DNA of 64,000 bases from Pannonibacter sp051860505 (GTDB lineage: Bacteria > Pseudomonadota > Alphaproteobacteria > Rhizobiales > Stappiaceae): the NCBI RefSeq assembly GCF_051860505.1, contig NZ_JBHYDX010000013.1, forward strand, positions 65,238 through 129,237. Direction: 5' to 3'. Under the pieces are notes generated by a model. That model saw only the letters and a program-made list of their open reading frames with translations, searched no databases and was not told where the DNA came from. The position numbers and the translations under genes were made by a program. Each line of letters starts with the position of its first letter. Position 1 is the stretch's first letter. Below, piece by piece: positions 23,156-33,298 of this stretch.

Positions 23156-25324
23156 ATGTTCGCCCGCACGCCTGCCCGCCCCGCACCTGGCCGGGGCACC
23201 CTGCGCATCGCACTCATTGCCTGTGTAATGAGCATGCCCTTCGCCGCCCATGCCGAGACCGCGTCCGACATCGTCAAGGAATGGAACGAGCAGTACAAGG
23301 CCTGGGGCGCGACTGTCGCCCGCTATGGCCGCATCGAACCGGGCCTCAACGAACGTGACGTGACGCTGCATGACGGCGAGGTCGTGTTCTCGATCCCGAT
23401 GCCGGGCCAGGATGGCGATGCGATTGATGTGCGCGTCACCTATGACGCCATGAACCTCACCGGACTGACCCGCTCGGCCGCCGGCTACACTGCCGACAGC
23501 ATTGCCATTCCGGGCGACCTGACGATGGAAATCGAACTCCCGGGTGAGTTGTTCAACAGCACCTCGTCGCCGGCGGATGCCTCGTCCGACGCGGAAACGG
23601 AAACCGAAGACGGCGAGGCAGCGGATGACGAGGCCGCCGACGGGGCCGCCGACGGGGAAGCTGGCGAAGAAGCGACGGAGGAGGCGACCACTGAACCGGC
23701 TGCCGACCAGCCGAATGTAAAGATGGTCATCGTCCAGAAGGGCTATGAGGCCACCGGCCTTGCCTGGCCTGCCCTGCCTGAGCTGCCGAACGATCCGCAA
23801 AAGCCGGTGACGCAGTATTTTCCGCTCGCCAAGCTGCTGCTCGATGTCAAGGCCGACCGGATGGCCGCCGCCAGCATCGAAACGCGCCAGACCGGCATTC
23901 CCGGCATGGAAAGCTCGGTTCGGTACGAGAATTACGTCATCCGCAACCAGGCTGACGGCCGCATCGAAGAGAATTCGATCGACCGGATGGTCCAGACCGA
24001 GATGCTGCCGAACTTTACCGGGGACGGCTTCCAGACCATCGAAATGAGCCTCGGTCGCACCGTGACGCGCGGCACCGACCTGATGCCGTTGCTGTCGCTT
24101 CTGGGCCAGGGTACCGACCCGAGCCGCAAGACGCTGATGGCAGAACAGGACGCCGTGGACCTGCGCGTCAAGGGCGATGGCTTCGAAGTCTCGATCGCCA
24201 ACCTGACAGCCGAAGACATTGGCGTCAACGACACCAGCCCGCTGAAGATCCTGCCGATGCTGGATGCGGCCGCGCTGGACCAGAGCCCTGACGAAATGGA
24301 AATCGGCATGGCTGCAATGGAAGCCGTCGGCGTGTTCCGCTTCGGCAAGATGGAGGTGTCCGGCGTCAAGGTGACGGCGCCCGAGGTCAACGGCGAGATG
24401 ACGCGCACGACCTTGCGTGAACTCTCCTCCAAGGGCTTTGGCGAGTTCTCCATCGACGGTCTGTCCGGCGAGGCCGCAGGTCAAGGCAAGCTGAAGCTCG
24501 ACCGGATTGCCATCGCCGACCTGGATTTCCCGAGCCTGATGGCTCTGATCGAAATCGGCATGGCTGATGGGGAGCCCAGCTTTGCCCAGTCGTTGGCCGC
24601 ACGGCCGCTGATCGGCCTGTTCGAGATTGTTGGCTTCAACCTGAATGCAGCTGCGCTTGGCGGCGAGATCAATGTCGACGAGTATCGCCAGACCGAACGT
24701 GGCCACATCAACCGCATCCCGACCGACATCGGCCTGTTGATGCGCGGCATCCGCTTCCCGGTGTCGTTGATCGAGGAGCCGGAAGCCCGTTCGGTCTTCG
24801 AGGCCCTGAACGTCACTGAAGTGGTGATCGACCAGAACCTCAAGGTGACCTGGAACGAGGCAACCGGCGACCTTGCTCTCGAGGATCTCAGCGTCACCCT
24901 GAAGGATGGCGGATCCTTCAAGATGAATTTCGTGCTGGGCAGCGTCTCCCGCGCCCTGTTCGAGACGCCGGAGATGGCGCAGCTGGCGATTGCTGGCGCA
25001 ACGGTGAAGTCGGCCATGGTCCGCTCCAGCGATGCCAGGATCGTCCGGGCGATGCTCGAGAAGCAGGCGAAGGACGCCAACCTGTCTGCCGACACGCTGG
25101 CCATGGGCCTTGCCGACACGGCCGCCAATGACATGGGTCCTCTGGCCGCCACCCGCTTCGGCAAGGAGCTGGTCGAGGCCCTGCGCGTCTTCCTGATGGA
25201 CCCGAAGGAGATCGTCATCGAGATCGCCCCGGAAAAGCCCGTCCCGGTGACCCAGCTCATCGGCATGATGGCGAGCCCGAATGCGATCCCGGACCTGCTC
25301 AATGCCAAGGTCCGCAGCAAGTAA
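23156..25324 (+). CDS. Large exported protein of unknown function, paralogue of the preceding gene
   Basis: A 722-residue exported protein: a basic N terminus, hydrophobic core and likely cleavage after PFAAHA near residue 36. An acidic low-complexity insert rich in Ala, Asp, Glu and Thr (about residues 138-185) interrupts the N-terminal part. The C terminus (VPVTQLIGMM...IPDLLN) and the AKDANLS-type helix before it match the 387-residue neighbour. The middle shows repeated ligand-free beta/alpha patterns such as VDLRVKGDGFEVSIANL. No known catalytic motif. ATG at 23156 follows TGGAGG. The pair could form a periplasmic or outer-membrane assembly, but function is unknown. Confidence 0.87.
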   Translation: MFARTPARPAPGRGTLRIALIACVMSMPFAAHAETASDIVKEWNEQYKAWGATVARYGRIEPGLNERDVTLHDGEVVFSIPMPGQDGDAIDVRVTYDAMNLTGLTRSAAGYTADSIAIPGDLTMEIELPGELFNSTSSPADASSDAETETEDGEAADDEAADGAADGEAGEEATEEATTEPAADQPNVKMVIVQKGYEATGLAWPALPELPNDPQKPVTQYFPLAKLLLDVKADRMAAASIETRQTGIPGMESSVRYENYVIRNQADGRIEENSIDRMVQTEMLPNFTGDGFQTIEMSLGRTVTRGTDLMPLLSLLGQGTDPSRKTLMAEQDAVDLRVKGDGFEVSIANLTAEDIGVNDTSPLKILPMLDAAALDQSPDEMEIGMAAMEAVGVFRFGKMEVSGVKVTAPEVNGEMTRTTLRELSSKGFGEFSIDGLSGEAAGQGKLKLDRIAIADLDFPSLMALIEIGMADGEPSFAQSLAARPLIGLFEIVGFNLNAAALGGEINVDEYRQTERGHINRIPTDIGLLMRGIRFPVSLIEEPEARSVFEALNVTEVVIDQNLKVTWNEATGDLALEDLSVTLKDGGSFKMNFVLGSVSRALFETPEMAQLAIAGATVKSAMVRSSDARIVRAMLEKQAKDANLSADTLAMGLADTAANDMGPLAATRFGKELVEALRVFLMDPKEIVIEIAPEKPVPVTQLIGMMASPNAIPDLLNAKVRSK

Positions 25325-25337
25325 TTTCAAAAGACAA

Positions 25338-25359
25338 GGCCCCGGAGCGATCCGGGGCC
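25338..25359 (+). terminator. Left copy of a duplicated terminator hairpin
   Basis: Stem GGCCCCGGA/TCCGGGGCC, loop GCGA, 14 bases after the upstream stop. It lacks a U-tract and is followed by the R1 element. The same hairpin occurs at 25545-25566. Confidence 0.7.
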
Positions 25360-25362
25360 TGA

Positions 25363-25541
25363 GACTGATGACAGGCCTCGACCTCACCCTCGTCATCCCG
25401 GCCAAGCGAAGCGCCGAGCCGGGACCGGAGGGTCGAGGTATCTAAATTTCAATGAGTGACAACCGGTGATGCCTAGGCTCTCCGGTCCCGGATCTTCGCT
25501 TCGCTGCGTCCAGGATGACCATGGGAAGCCTATCAGCAGTC
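25363..25541. repeat. R1 palindromic element, copy 2
   Basis: About 179 bp starting GACTGATGACAGG and ending with the inverted form TATCAGCAGTC, with the same internal opposed GGGACCGGAG and CTCCGGTCCC blocks as copies 1 and 3. It lies between convergent genes and is bracketed by a perfect 23-bp direct repeat that is itself the terminator hairpin. Confidence 0.85.
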
Positions 25542-25544
25542 CGT

Positions 25545-25570
25545 GGCCCCGGAGCGATCCGGGGCCTTTT
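25545..25570 (+). terminator. Right copy of the duplicated terminator hairpin
   Basis: The same GGCCCCGGA/TCCGGGGCC stem and GCGA loop as at 25338, here followed by TTTT, so this copy is the functional intrinsic terminator for the forward gene; the reverse ABC gene ends 46 bases further on. Confidence 0.8.
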
Positions 25571-25615
25571 GCATAGCTATAATTGCGGTTCGCCGTCGTT
25601 GTTCCGGCAGCGAAA

Positions 25616-27394
<1,779 letters not shown>

Positions 27395-27508
27395 CTTACA
27401 GCCTTTCTGTCGGGGGCCGGCGCAGCCTATGGCCAGGCCGAGTTCACGGCCCTGCACCGGGCCAGGGTCAGCGGCGGTGAAGCACTGGCCCACCGCCGCC
27501 GAGCCAGA

Positions 27509-29431
27509 TCATTTTGCCGGCAGGTTCAGCCGCAGGTGCAGTTCGCGCAGCTGCTGCGTGCTCGGCGGGGTCGGCGCACCCATCAGAAGATCCTGCGCCT
27601 GCTGGTTCATCGGGAACAGCGAGATCTCGCGCAGGTTCTTGGCGCCGACCAGCAGCATGATGATGCGGTCGACACCGGCCGCCATGCCGCCATGCGGAGG
27701 CGCGCCATACTGGAAGGCGCGGTAGAGGCCGCCGAAGCGCTCTTCCACGTCCTGAGCCGACAGGCCGACCTTCTCGAAGGCCTTGACCATCAGGTCCGGC
27801 GACTGGTTGCGGATCGAACCCGAGGCGATCTCGAAGCCGTTGCAGACCATGTCGTACTGGAAGGCCTTGATCGTCAGCGGATCCTGGTTTTCCAGTGCGT
27901 CCATGCCGCCCTGCGGCATCGAGAAGGGATTGTGGGCGAAGTCGAGCTTCTTCTCGTCCTCGTTCCACTCGTAGAAGGGGAAGTCGACGATCCAGCAGAG
28001 TTCGAAGCGGTCACGGTCGATGAGGTTCAGCTCGTCGGCGGCGCGGTTGCGGGCCTCACCGGCGAACTTGTAGAACTTCGACGGATCGCCGGCGGCAAAG
28101 AAGCAGGCATCGCCATCGCCAAGGCCGAGCTGCTGGCGGATGGCTTCGGTCCGCTCCTCGCCGATGTTCTTGGCAATTGGACCGGCAGCTTCCAACCAAC
28201 CACCCGAGTCCAACTCGATCCTCGCCGACTTCCATGCCGTTTGTTGTTCAACCGCCTTGATGTAGTGGGCGTTGGTGTCTTTCGGCAAAGAGCTGTCAAA
28301 CTCATCTTCGACGTAGCCGAATTGATCAAGTCCGGGCAACTGTACCGAGCGCCAGAAGATGTAGCCGAGACCCGGCTGGCCCTGGCCCTGCGCCCAGGCG
28401 TTCATGCGGTCGCAGAAGGCGCGGCTGCCGCCGGTCTTGGCCGGGATCGCCCAGACTTCCGCCTTGGGGTTGCCCGCAATCATGTTGGCGAAGACCTTGA
28501 AGCCGGAGCCGGCGAAATGCTCGGTGACGGCTTCCATGACGATCGGGTTGCGCAGGTCCGGCTTGTCAGAGCCATACATGCGGATGGCGTCGTCATAGGC
28601 GATGCGGCGGAACGTCTGGGTGACCGGCTTGCCTTCGGCAAATTCCTCGAAGATGCCGCGGATCACCGGTTCCATGGTGGTCCAGACGTCTTCCTGCGTG
28701 ACGAAGCTCATTTCCAGGTCGAGCTGGTAGAACTCGCCCGGCAGGCGGTCGGCGCGCGGGTCCTCGTCGCGGAAGCACGGGGCGATCTGGAAGTAGCGGT
28801 CAAAGCCCGCCATCATCAGCAGCTGCTTATACTGCTGCGGCGCCTGCGGCAGGGCGTAGAAGGTGCCCGGATGGATGCGGCTCGGCACGAGGAAGTCGCG
28901 CGCGCCTTCCGGCGACGACGCAGTCAGGATCGGCGTCGAATATTCGGTGAAGCCGCCCTTGGTCATCTCGCGGCGCATGGCGGCGATGACTTCGGTGCGC
29001 TTGACGATGTTGCGGTGAAGCGTCTCGCGGCGCAGGTCGAGGAAGCGGTAGGTCAGACGCACGTCTTCCGGATAGTCCGGCTCTCCAAACACCGGCAGCG
29101 GCAGTTCCTTGGCCGCGCCCAGCACTTCCAGGTCGCGGATGAAGAGTTCGATCTCGCCGGTCGGCAGGTTGGTGTTGATCGTGTCTGCGGTGCGGGCCTT
29201 GACCTCGCCATCGATGCGGATGCACCACTCCGAACGCACAGTTTCGGCCAGCTTGAAGGCCGGGCTGTCCGGATCAACGACGCACTGGGTGATGCCGTAA
29301 TGGTCGCGCAGGTCGATGAACAAGAGGCCGCCGTGATCTCGCACGCGGTGCACCCAACCCGACAGGCGAACGGTTTCCCCGACATGGCTTGCGCGCAATT
29401 GCCCGCAGGTGTGGCTCCGGTAACGGTGCAT
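27509..29431 (-). CDS. aspS: Aspartyl-tRNA synthetase
   Basis: A 640-residue class II synthetase that charges tRNA-Asp in the cytoplasm. The N-terminal OB-fold anticodon domain begins MHRYRSHTCGQLRASHVG; motif 2 is PCFRDEDPRADR, the bacterial GAD insertion follows, and motif 3 is AAGVDRIIMLL near the C terminus. Length is somewhat above the common 590-600 because of a mid-protein stretch around EQQTAWKSARIELDSGGWLEAAG, which I believe is usual in alphaproteobacteria. Start 29431 matches the family; the ATG 24 codons upstream is rejected. Confidence 0.97.
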   Translation of the reverse strand: MHRYRSHTCGQLRASHVGETVRLSGWVHRVRDHGGLLFIDLRDHYGITQCVVDPDSPAFKLAETVRSEWCIRIDGEVKARTADTINTNLPTGEIELFIRDLEVLGAAKELPLPVFGEPDYPEDVRLTYRFLDLRRETLHRNIVKRTEVIAAMRREMTKGGFTEYSTPILTASSPEGARDFLVPSRIHPGTFYALPQAPQQYKQLLMMAGFDRYFQIAPCFRDEDPRADRLPGEFYQLDLEMSFVTQEDVWTTMEPVIRGIFEEFAEGKPVTQTFRRIAYDDAIRMYGSDKPDLRNPIVMEAVTEHFAGSGFKVFANMIAGNPKAEVWAIPAKTGGSRAFCDRMNAWAQGQGQPGLGYIFWRSVQLPGLDQFGYVEDEFDSSLPKDTNAHYIKAVEQQTAWKSARIELDSGGWLEAAGPIAKNIGEERTEAIRQQLGLGDGDACFFAAGDPSKFYKFAGEARNRAADELNLIDRDRFELCWIVDFPFYEWNEDEKKLDFAHNPFSMPQGGMDALENQDPLTIKAFQYDMVCNGFEIASGSIRNQSPDLMVKAFEKVGLSAQDVEERFGGLYRAFQYGAPPHGGMAAGVDRIIMLLVGAKNLREISLFPMNQQAQDLLMGAPTPPSTQQLRELHLRLNLPAK

Positions 29432-29619
29432 GCAGTCCTCGATGTCTTGCGAAAATGACAAGGGTTCCGGCCACGATAGCGGACGGAGGTTTGACGGGGA
29501 CAAGCCACGTCACGCCGCCAAAGTCAAGACGCTGGCGGGGTTGCTCCCCCACCGCGGCCGATCCGGCGTCAGTCCCCAACCCGCTGCGCGTGAGGATCAT
29601 GGACCGACCAATCACATTT

Positions 29620-29638
29620 GGTGAAGTGTCCATTCACC
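29620..29638. promoter_or_regulatory. Candidate operator palindrome upstream of the MFS gene
   Basis: GGTGAA-GTGTCCA-TTCACC is a perfect 6-bp-arm inverted repeat in the 378-base gap between aspS and the divergent MFS gene. The gap otherwise shows only a T-rich run near 29645 and no gene. The cognate regulator is unknown. Confidence 0.35.
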
Positions 29639-29809
29639 GCTTGAATTTTTTTCGCCGGCTCACGCAAGCTACAACGGCACACAAGGGTCCTGCAGGCTCC
29701 CGAGGAACCTGAGTCGGTTCCCGAACGACCGGCGGGACAACGGGCCAGCCGCGAAAACGCGAAGATCCGACAGGCCTGACCGCAATCCACAAGCCTTCCA
29801 GAGAGCCGA

Positions 29810-31048
29810 ATGTCGACAATCCGTCCGCTCATTCCCCTTCTTGCCACTGCCGGCATTCTCATCGGCGGCAACGGGTTGCAGGGAACCTTCATTTCGCTGC
29901 GGGCGCTGGAGGAGGGGTTTTCGCCGCAGGTGATCGGCTTCATCGGCACGGGCTACAACATCGGCTTTGCCCTCGGCTGCATCTACATCACGCGCGTCAT
30001 CAGGGCCATCGGGCACATCCGGGCCTTCTGCGCGCTTGCGGCAATCGCTGCAGCCGCGTCAATGCTGATGTTGCTCTATATCGCGCCCCTGCCCTGGTTC
30101 CTGATGCGCCTTGTCCAGGGGCTCTGCATCGCCGGCCTGTTTGCGGTGGTGGAAAGCTGGCTCAATGCGCGTGTCACCAATGCCAACCGCGCCCGTACCC
30201 TCTCCATCTACCGTTTCGTGGATCTGGGTGCCGTTACGTTGGGGCAATATATCATCCCGGCCGTCGGGGTCAGCGGCTTTGAGCTTTTCGTGATCATCGC
30301 CATGGCGTTGACGCTCTCGCTGGTACCGATTTCCCTGACTGACCGCACCAGCCCGGCAGCTCCGGAACATGTGCGCTTCGATGTGCGGGTGTTGTGGAAG
30401 GTGTCGCCGCTGGCGACCATCGGCTGCATTGTCGTCGGCTTCACCAATGCCAGCTTCCGATCGCTCGGGCCGGTCTATGCGGACGGGATCGGCATGACGG
30501 TCACCTCCATCGCCACCTTCATGAGCGCGGGCATTTTCGCCGGTGTGGTGCTGCAGTATCCGCTGGGGCATTATTCCGACAAGCTGGACCGGCGCCTCAT
30601 CATCCTGATCGCCACTTTCGGCTCCTTTGTCGCCGGCATTTTCCTGGCGCAGGTGGCCGGCGACAGTGTCTGGCTCAACTATCTGGGCATCTTCGCCTTC
30701 GGCGCCTTTGCCATGCCGCTCTATTCCCTATGTTCAGCCCATGCCAACGACCACGCTGCTCCCGGGCAGCATGCGCTGGTCTCGGCGGGAACGCTGTTCT
30801 TCTGGTCGGTCGGGGCCATTGCCGGGCCGCTGTTTGCCTCAATCCTGATGGGCCACTACGGGCCGCATTCCCTGTTCTGGTACACCGCTGCCGTGCAGGG
30901 GCTCTTCATGATCTACACGGTCATGCGGATGATGCAGAGAGAAGGCATTCCGGCCGACGGCCGCCGCAGCCGCTTCCACTCGCTCCTGCGCACCTCCGCC
31001 TTCTTCGCGAAGCTGGCGGGATCAGGAAACACAAAGGAGAAGCCGTGA
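29810..31048 (+). CDS. Major facilitator superfamily permease, YcaD-like
   Basis: A 412-residue inner-membrane permease with about 12 hydrophobic segments. The N-terminal half has LEEGFSPQVIGFIGTGYNIG and VQGLCIAGLFAVVESWLN, a pattern I associate with YcaD-type MFS proteins. The central loop contains LTDRTSPAAPEHVRFD and the C-terminal tail is basic and cytoplasmic. Substrate is unknown. It is divergent from aspS, and its 3' end lies 21 bases from the end of the reverse ParA gene. Confidence 0.88.
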   Translation: MSTIRPLIPLLATAGILIGGNGLQGTFISLRALEEGFSPQVIGFIGTGYNIGFALGCIYITRVIRAIGHIRAFCALAAIAAAASMLMLLYIAPLPWFLMRLVQGLCIAGLFAVVESWLNARVTNANRARTLSIYRFVDLGAVTLGQYIIPAVGVSGFELFVIIAMALTLSLVPISLTDRTSPAAPEHVRFDVRVLWKVSPLATIGCIVVGFTNASFRSLGPVYADGIGMTVTSIATFMSAGIFAGVVLQYPLGHYSDKLDRRLIILIATFGSFVAGIFLAQVAGDSVWLNYLGIFAFGAFAMPLYSLCSAHANDHAAPGQHALVSAGTLFFWSVGAIAGPLFASILMGHYGPHSLFWYTAAVQGLFMIYTVMRMMQREGIPADGRRSRFHSLLRTSAFFAKLAGSGNTKEKP

Positions 31049-31069
31049 GGGGGACATGAGCTCGAGCGA

Positions 31070-31687
31070 TCAGTCAATGGCCTGAATGAGCGGATGCCAC
31101 TGGGCCAGAACGTCAGCCGAAGCCGCTGGTGGATCGAAAACGCTTGAACCGCTGGCGGCATGGCGGGCATAGGTCACCCGGTCGGCAATTTCTGTTACCA
31201 GCGGAAATCCAGCGCCCTGTGCCTGTTGCTGCAGCAGGGTCAGATCCGCCCGGCCGCGCCGAACCCGATTGGCCACAACCAGAATGTCCGCCTTGCCCTT
31301 GCGGATCCGCTTCAGCTGCGAGAGGCGACGCAGGAAAGACGCCGTTGCTTCCCAGTCAAAAGCGGAAGGCATAAGCGGGACGACGATGTCATCGGCCTCG
31401 GCCACCAGATCCTTTGCCCGTTCGCCGCGCAGGCCGCCGGGACCATCGATGAAGATGAAGCCCTGGCGGCCATCAGGCATGTCATGGCTGCCCTTGCTCC
31501 AATCGAGCGCATGGATCACCGGCAAGCTTTGCGGCCTCCGCTTCAGCCAGCCAAGGGACGAGCGCTGCCGGTCGGCGTCCGCGAGAAACACGCGCTTGCC
31601 CTGCGCCGAAAAAGCGGCGGCAAGCGTTGTGGCGAAGGTCGTCTTGCCGCAGCCACCCTTGCCGTTGACGATGAGAATCCTGCGCAT
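31070..31687 (-). CDS. Orphan ParA/MinD-family ATPase
   Basis: A 205-residue P-loop ATPase. The deviant Walker A NGKGGCGKTT lies at residues 8-17, switch I in LADADRQRSS and Walker B in FIFIDGPGG. It lacks the N-terminal helix-turn-helix of plasmid ParA and has no ParB or parS-like repeats nearby, so it is not an obvious replicon partition gene. Such short orphan ParAs position protein cargoes (for example chemosensory arrays, cellulose or pilus machinery) by gradients on the nucleoid or membrane. Here no cargo gene is adjacent. It is divergent from rnd. Confidence 0.88.
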   Translation of the reverse strand: MRRILIVNGKGGCGKTTFATTLAAAFSAQGKRVFLADADRQRSSLGWLKRRPQSLPVIHALDWSKGSHDMPDGRQGFIFIDGPGGLRGERAKDLVAEADDIVVPLMPSAFDWEATASFLRRLSQLKRIRKGKADILVVANRVRRGRADLTLLQQQAQGAGFPLVTEIADRVTYARHAASGSSVFDPPAASADVLAQWHPLIQAID

Positions 31688-31828
31688 GAAACTGTCCTCC
31701 GAAACCTGAGCCTTGCGCAGGTCGTTTACTCATGCAACTTCGCCGGCAACTTCACAGGTCCTCGCAAGGCGAGGCTGACGGTTTGATGGCGACAAGATGG
31801 CAAGACTGCGGTATAGACCGGGCTTACC

Positions 31829-33004
31829 ATGAATGTGATTACCACGACCCAAGCGCTGGCCGCAGCCTGCACCCGCCTTTCCGCCCACGAGTATGTCACC
31901 GTGGACACGGAATTCCTGCGTGAAACGACCTTCTGGCCGAAGCTCTGCGTCATCCAGTTGGCCGGACCCGACGATGCCTATATCGTCGATGCCCTGGCCG
32001 ACGGGCTTGATCTGGCGCCCTTTTTCGACCTCATGCGCGACGCCCGCGTGACAAAAGTGTTCCATGCCGCAAGGCAGGATATCGAAATCGTCTATCATCT
32101 GGGTGGCCTGATCCCGCATCCCCTGTTCGACACCCAGGTGGCGGCCATGGTCTGCGGCTTTGGCGACTCAGTCTCTTATGACCAGCTGGTGCAACGCATC
32201 ACCGGGGCGCATATCGACAAGTCCTCGCGCTTCACCGACTGGGCGCGGCGGCCATTGACACAGAAGCAGCTGGAGTATGCGCTGGCGGATGTCACCTACC
32301 TGCGCGATGTCTACCAGTTCCTGAAAGCCAATCTCGCCGAGCAGAACCGGTCGCATTGGGTCGAGGACGAGATGCAGGTCCTCACCTCGGAGGGCACCTA
32401 TTACACCGAGCCGGAGCATTCCTGGCAGCGGCTGAAGATGCGGGTGCGCAAGCCAATCGAACTGGCCGTCCTGATGGAAGTCGCTGCCTGGCGCGAACGC
32501 GAGGCTCAGTCCCGCGACGTGCCGCGCTCACGCGTGCTCAAAGACGACGCCATCTACGAGATCGCGGCGCAGCAGCCGGCCAATGTCGAAGCTCTCGGAC
32601 GCCTGCGGACAATCCCGCGCGGCTTCGAGCGGTCAAAGCCGGCTGAAGATATCCTGAAGGCCGTCAATGCAGCCCTGGCCCTGCCGAAAGACAAGCTGCC
32701 GAGATTGCCAAAGGGAAAACAGGCGCCGGATGGTTCCGCCGCCGCTGTTGACCTCCTCAAGGTGCTCCTGAAGCTGGTCAGCGAGCAGCAGGGCGTTGCA
32801 GCCAAAGTGATTGCGACGGTTGAAGACCTGGAGCGCATCGCCGCCGACGACCACGCCGATGTGCAGGCCCTGTCCGGCTGGCGACGCGAAATGTTTGGCG
32901 AGTTGGCGCTGAAGCTGAAGCGGGGCGAGATTGCACTGGCCTTCGATGGCCGGCAAGTCGTGGCGCTGGACCAGGGCAAGCGAACCTCAGCTGCTGCTGA
33001 GTAA
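31829..33004 (+). CDS. rnd: Ribonuclease D
   Basis: A 391-residue 3'-5' exoribonuclease that trims stable RNA such as tRNA precursors. The DEDDy exonuclease residues are visible: VTVDTEF (residues 23-29), HAARQDIEIV (around 76) and YALADVTYL (around 150). HRDC-type helical domains follow. Start 31829 is the first ATG giving the conserved N terminus; the upstream gap to parA is 141 bases. Its neighbours aspS and ppx-ppk form a gene order common in alphaproteobacteria. Confidence 0.96.
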   Translation: MNVITTTQALAAACTRLSAHEYVTVDTEFLRETTFWPKLCVIQLAGPDDAYIVDALADGLDLAPFFDLMRDARVTKVFHAARQDIEIVYHLGGLIPHPLFDTQVAAMVCGFGDSVSYDQLVQRITGAHIDKSSRFTDWARRPLTQKQLEYALADVTYLRDVYQFLKANLAEQNRSHWVEDEMQVLTSEGTYYTEPEHSWQRLKMRVRKPIELAVLMEVAAWREREAQSRDVPRSRVLKDDAIYEIAAQQPANVEALGRLRTIPRGFERSKPAEDILKAVNAALALPKDKLPRLPKGKQAPDGSAAAVDLLKVLLKLVSEQQGVAAKVIATVEDLERIAADDHADVQALSGWRREMFGELALKLKRGEIALAFDGRQVVALDQGKRTSAAAE

Positions 33005-33157
33005 CCGTTCAGTGGCGCTGCGGTCGGCTGATTTCTTGGGATCCGAGACCTTGCGGTTGCCCGCAGGCGCTAGGTACTGACGCATTCTCTGTTGCTATTC
33101 CGGACGGCCGCGAACCGCCGGAATGATGCCTGTTCGCGCCGAGAGTCATGTTTTCCT

Positions 33158-33240
33158 GCGCTGTCCCGGCCTTGTGCCGGGACCGGGTGGGATGGGGAGG
33201 TGCGTGCCTGACAGGTCCCGGCACAAGGCCGGGACAGCGC
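33158..33240. repeat. R2 palindrome, inverted pair
   Basis: A perfect 27-bp inverted repeat, left arm starting GCGCTGTCCCGGCC at 33158 and right arm ending GGCCGGGACAGCGC at 33240, around a 29-base centre. Each arm is itself a hairpin (GTCCCGGC/GCCGGGAC). The 294-base gap between rnd and ppx holds this and nothing else clear. Confidence 0.9.
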
Positions 33241-33298
33241 AGAGAGGGATAACCTCTGCAGACCCTGAGCCTGACAGCAAGGGCTTTTTTGGTGTAGC

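Noticed and set aside
23030..25405. A 791-codon reverse frame antisense to the 722-residue exported protein
   Set aside because: The forward product has a signal peptide, a ribosome site and a paralogue; the reverse frame is His/Asp/Arg-rich mirror coding without motifs.
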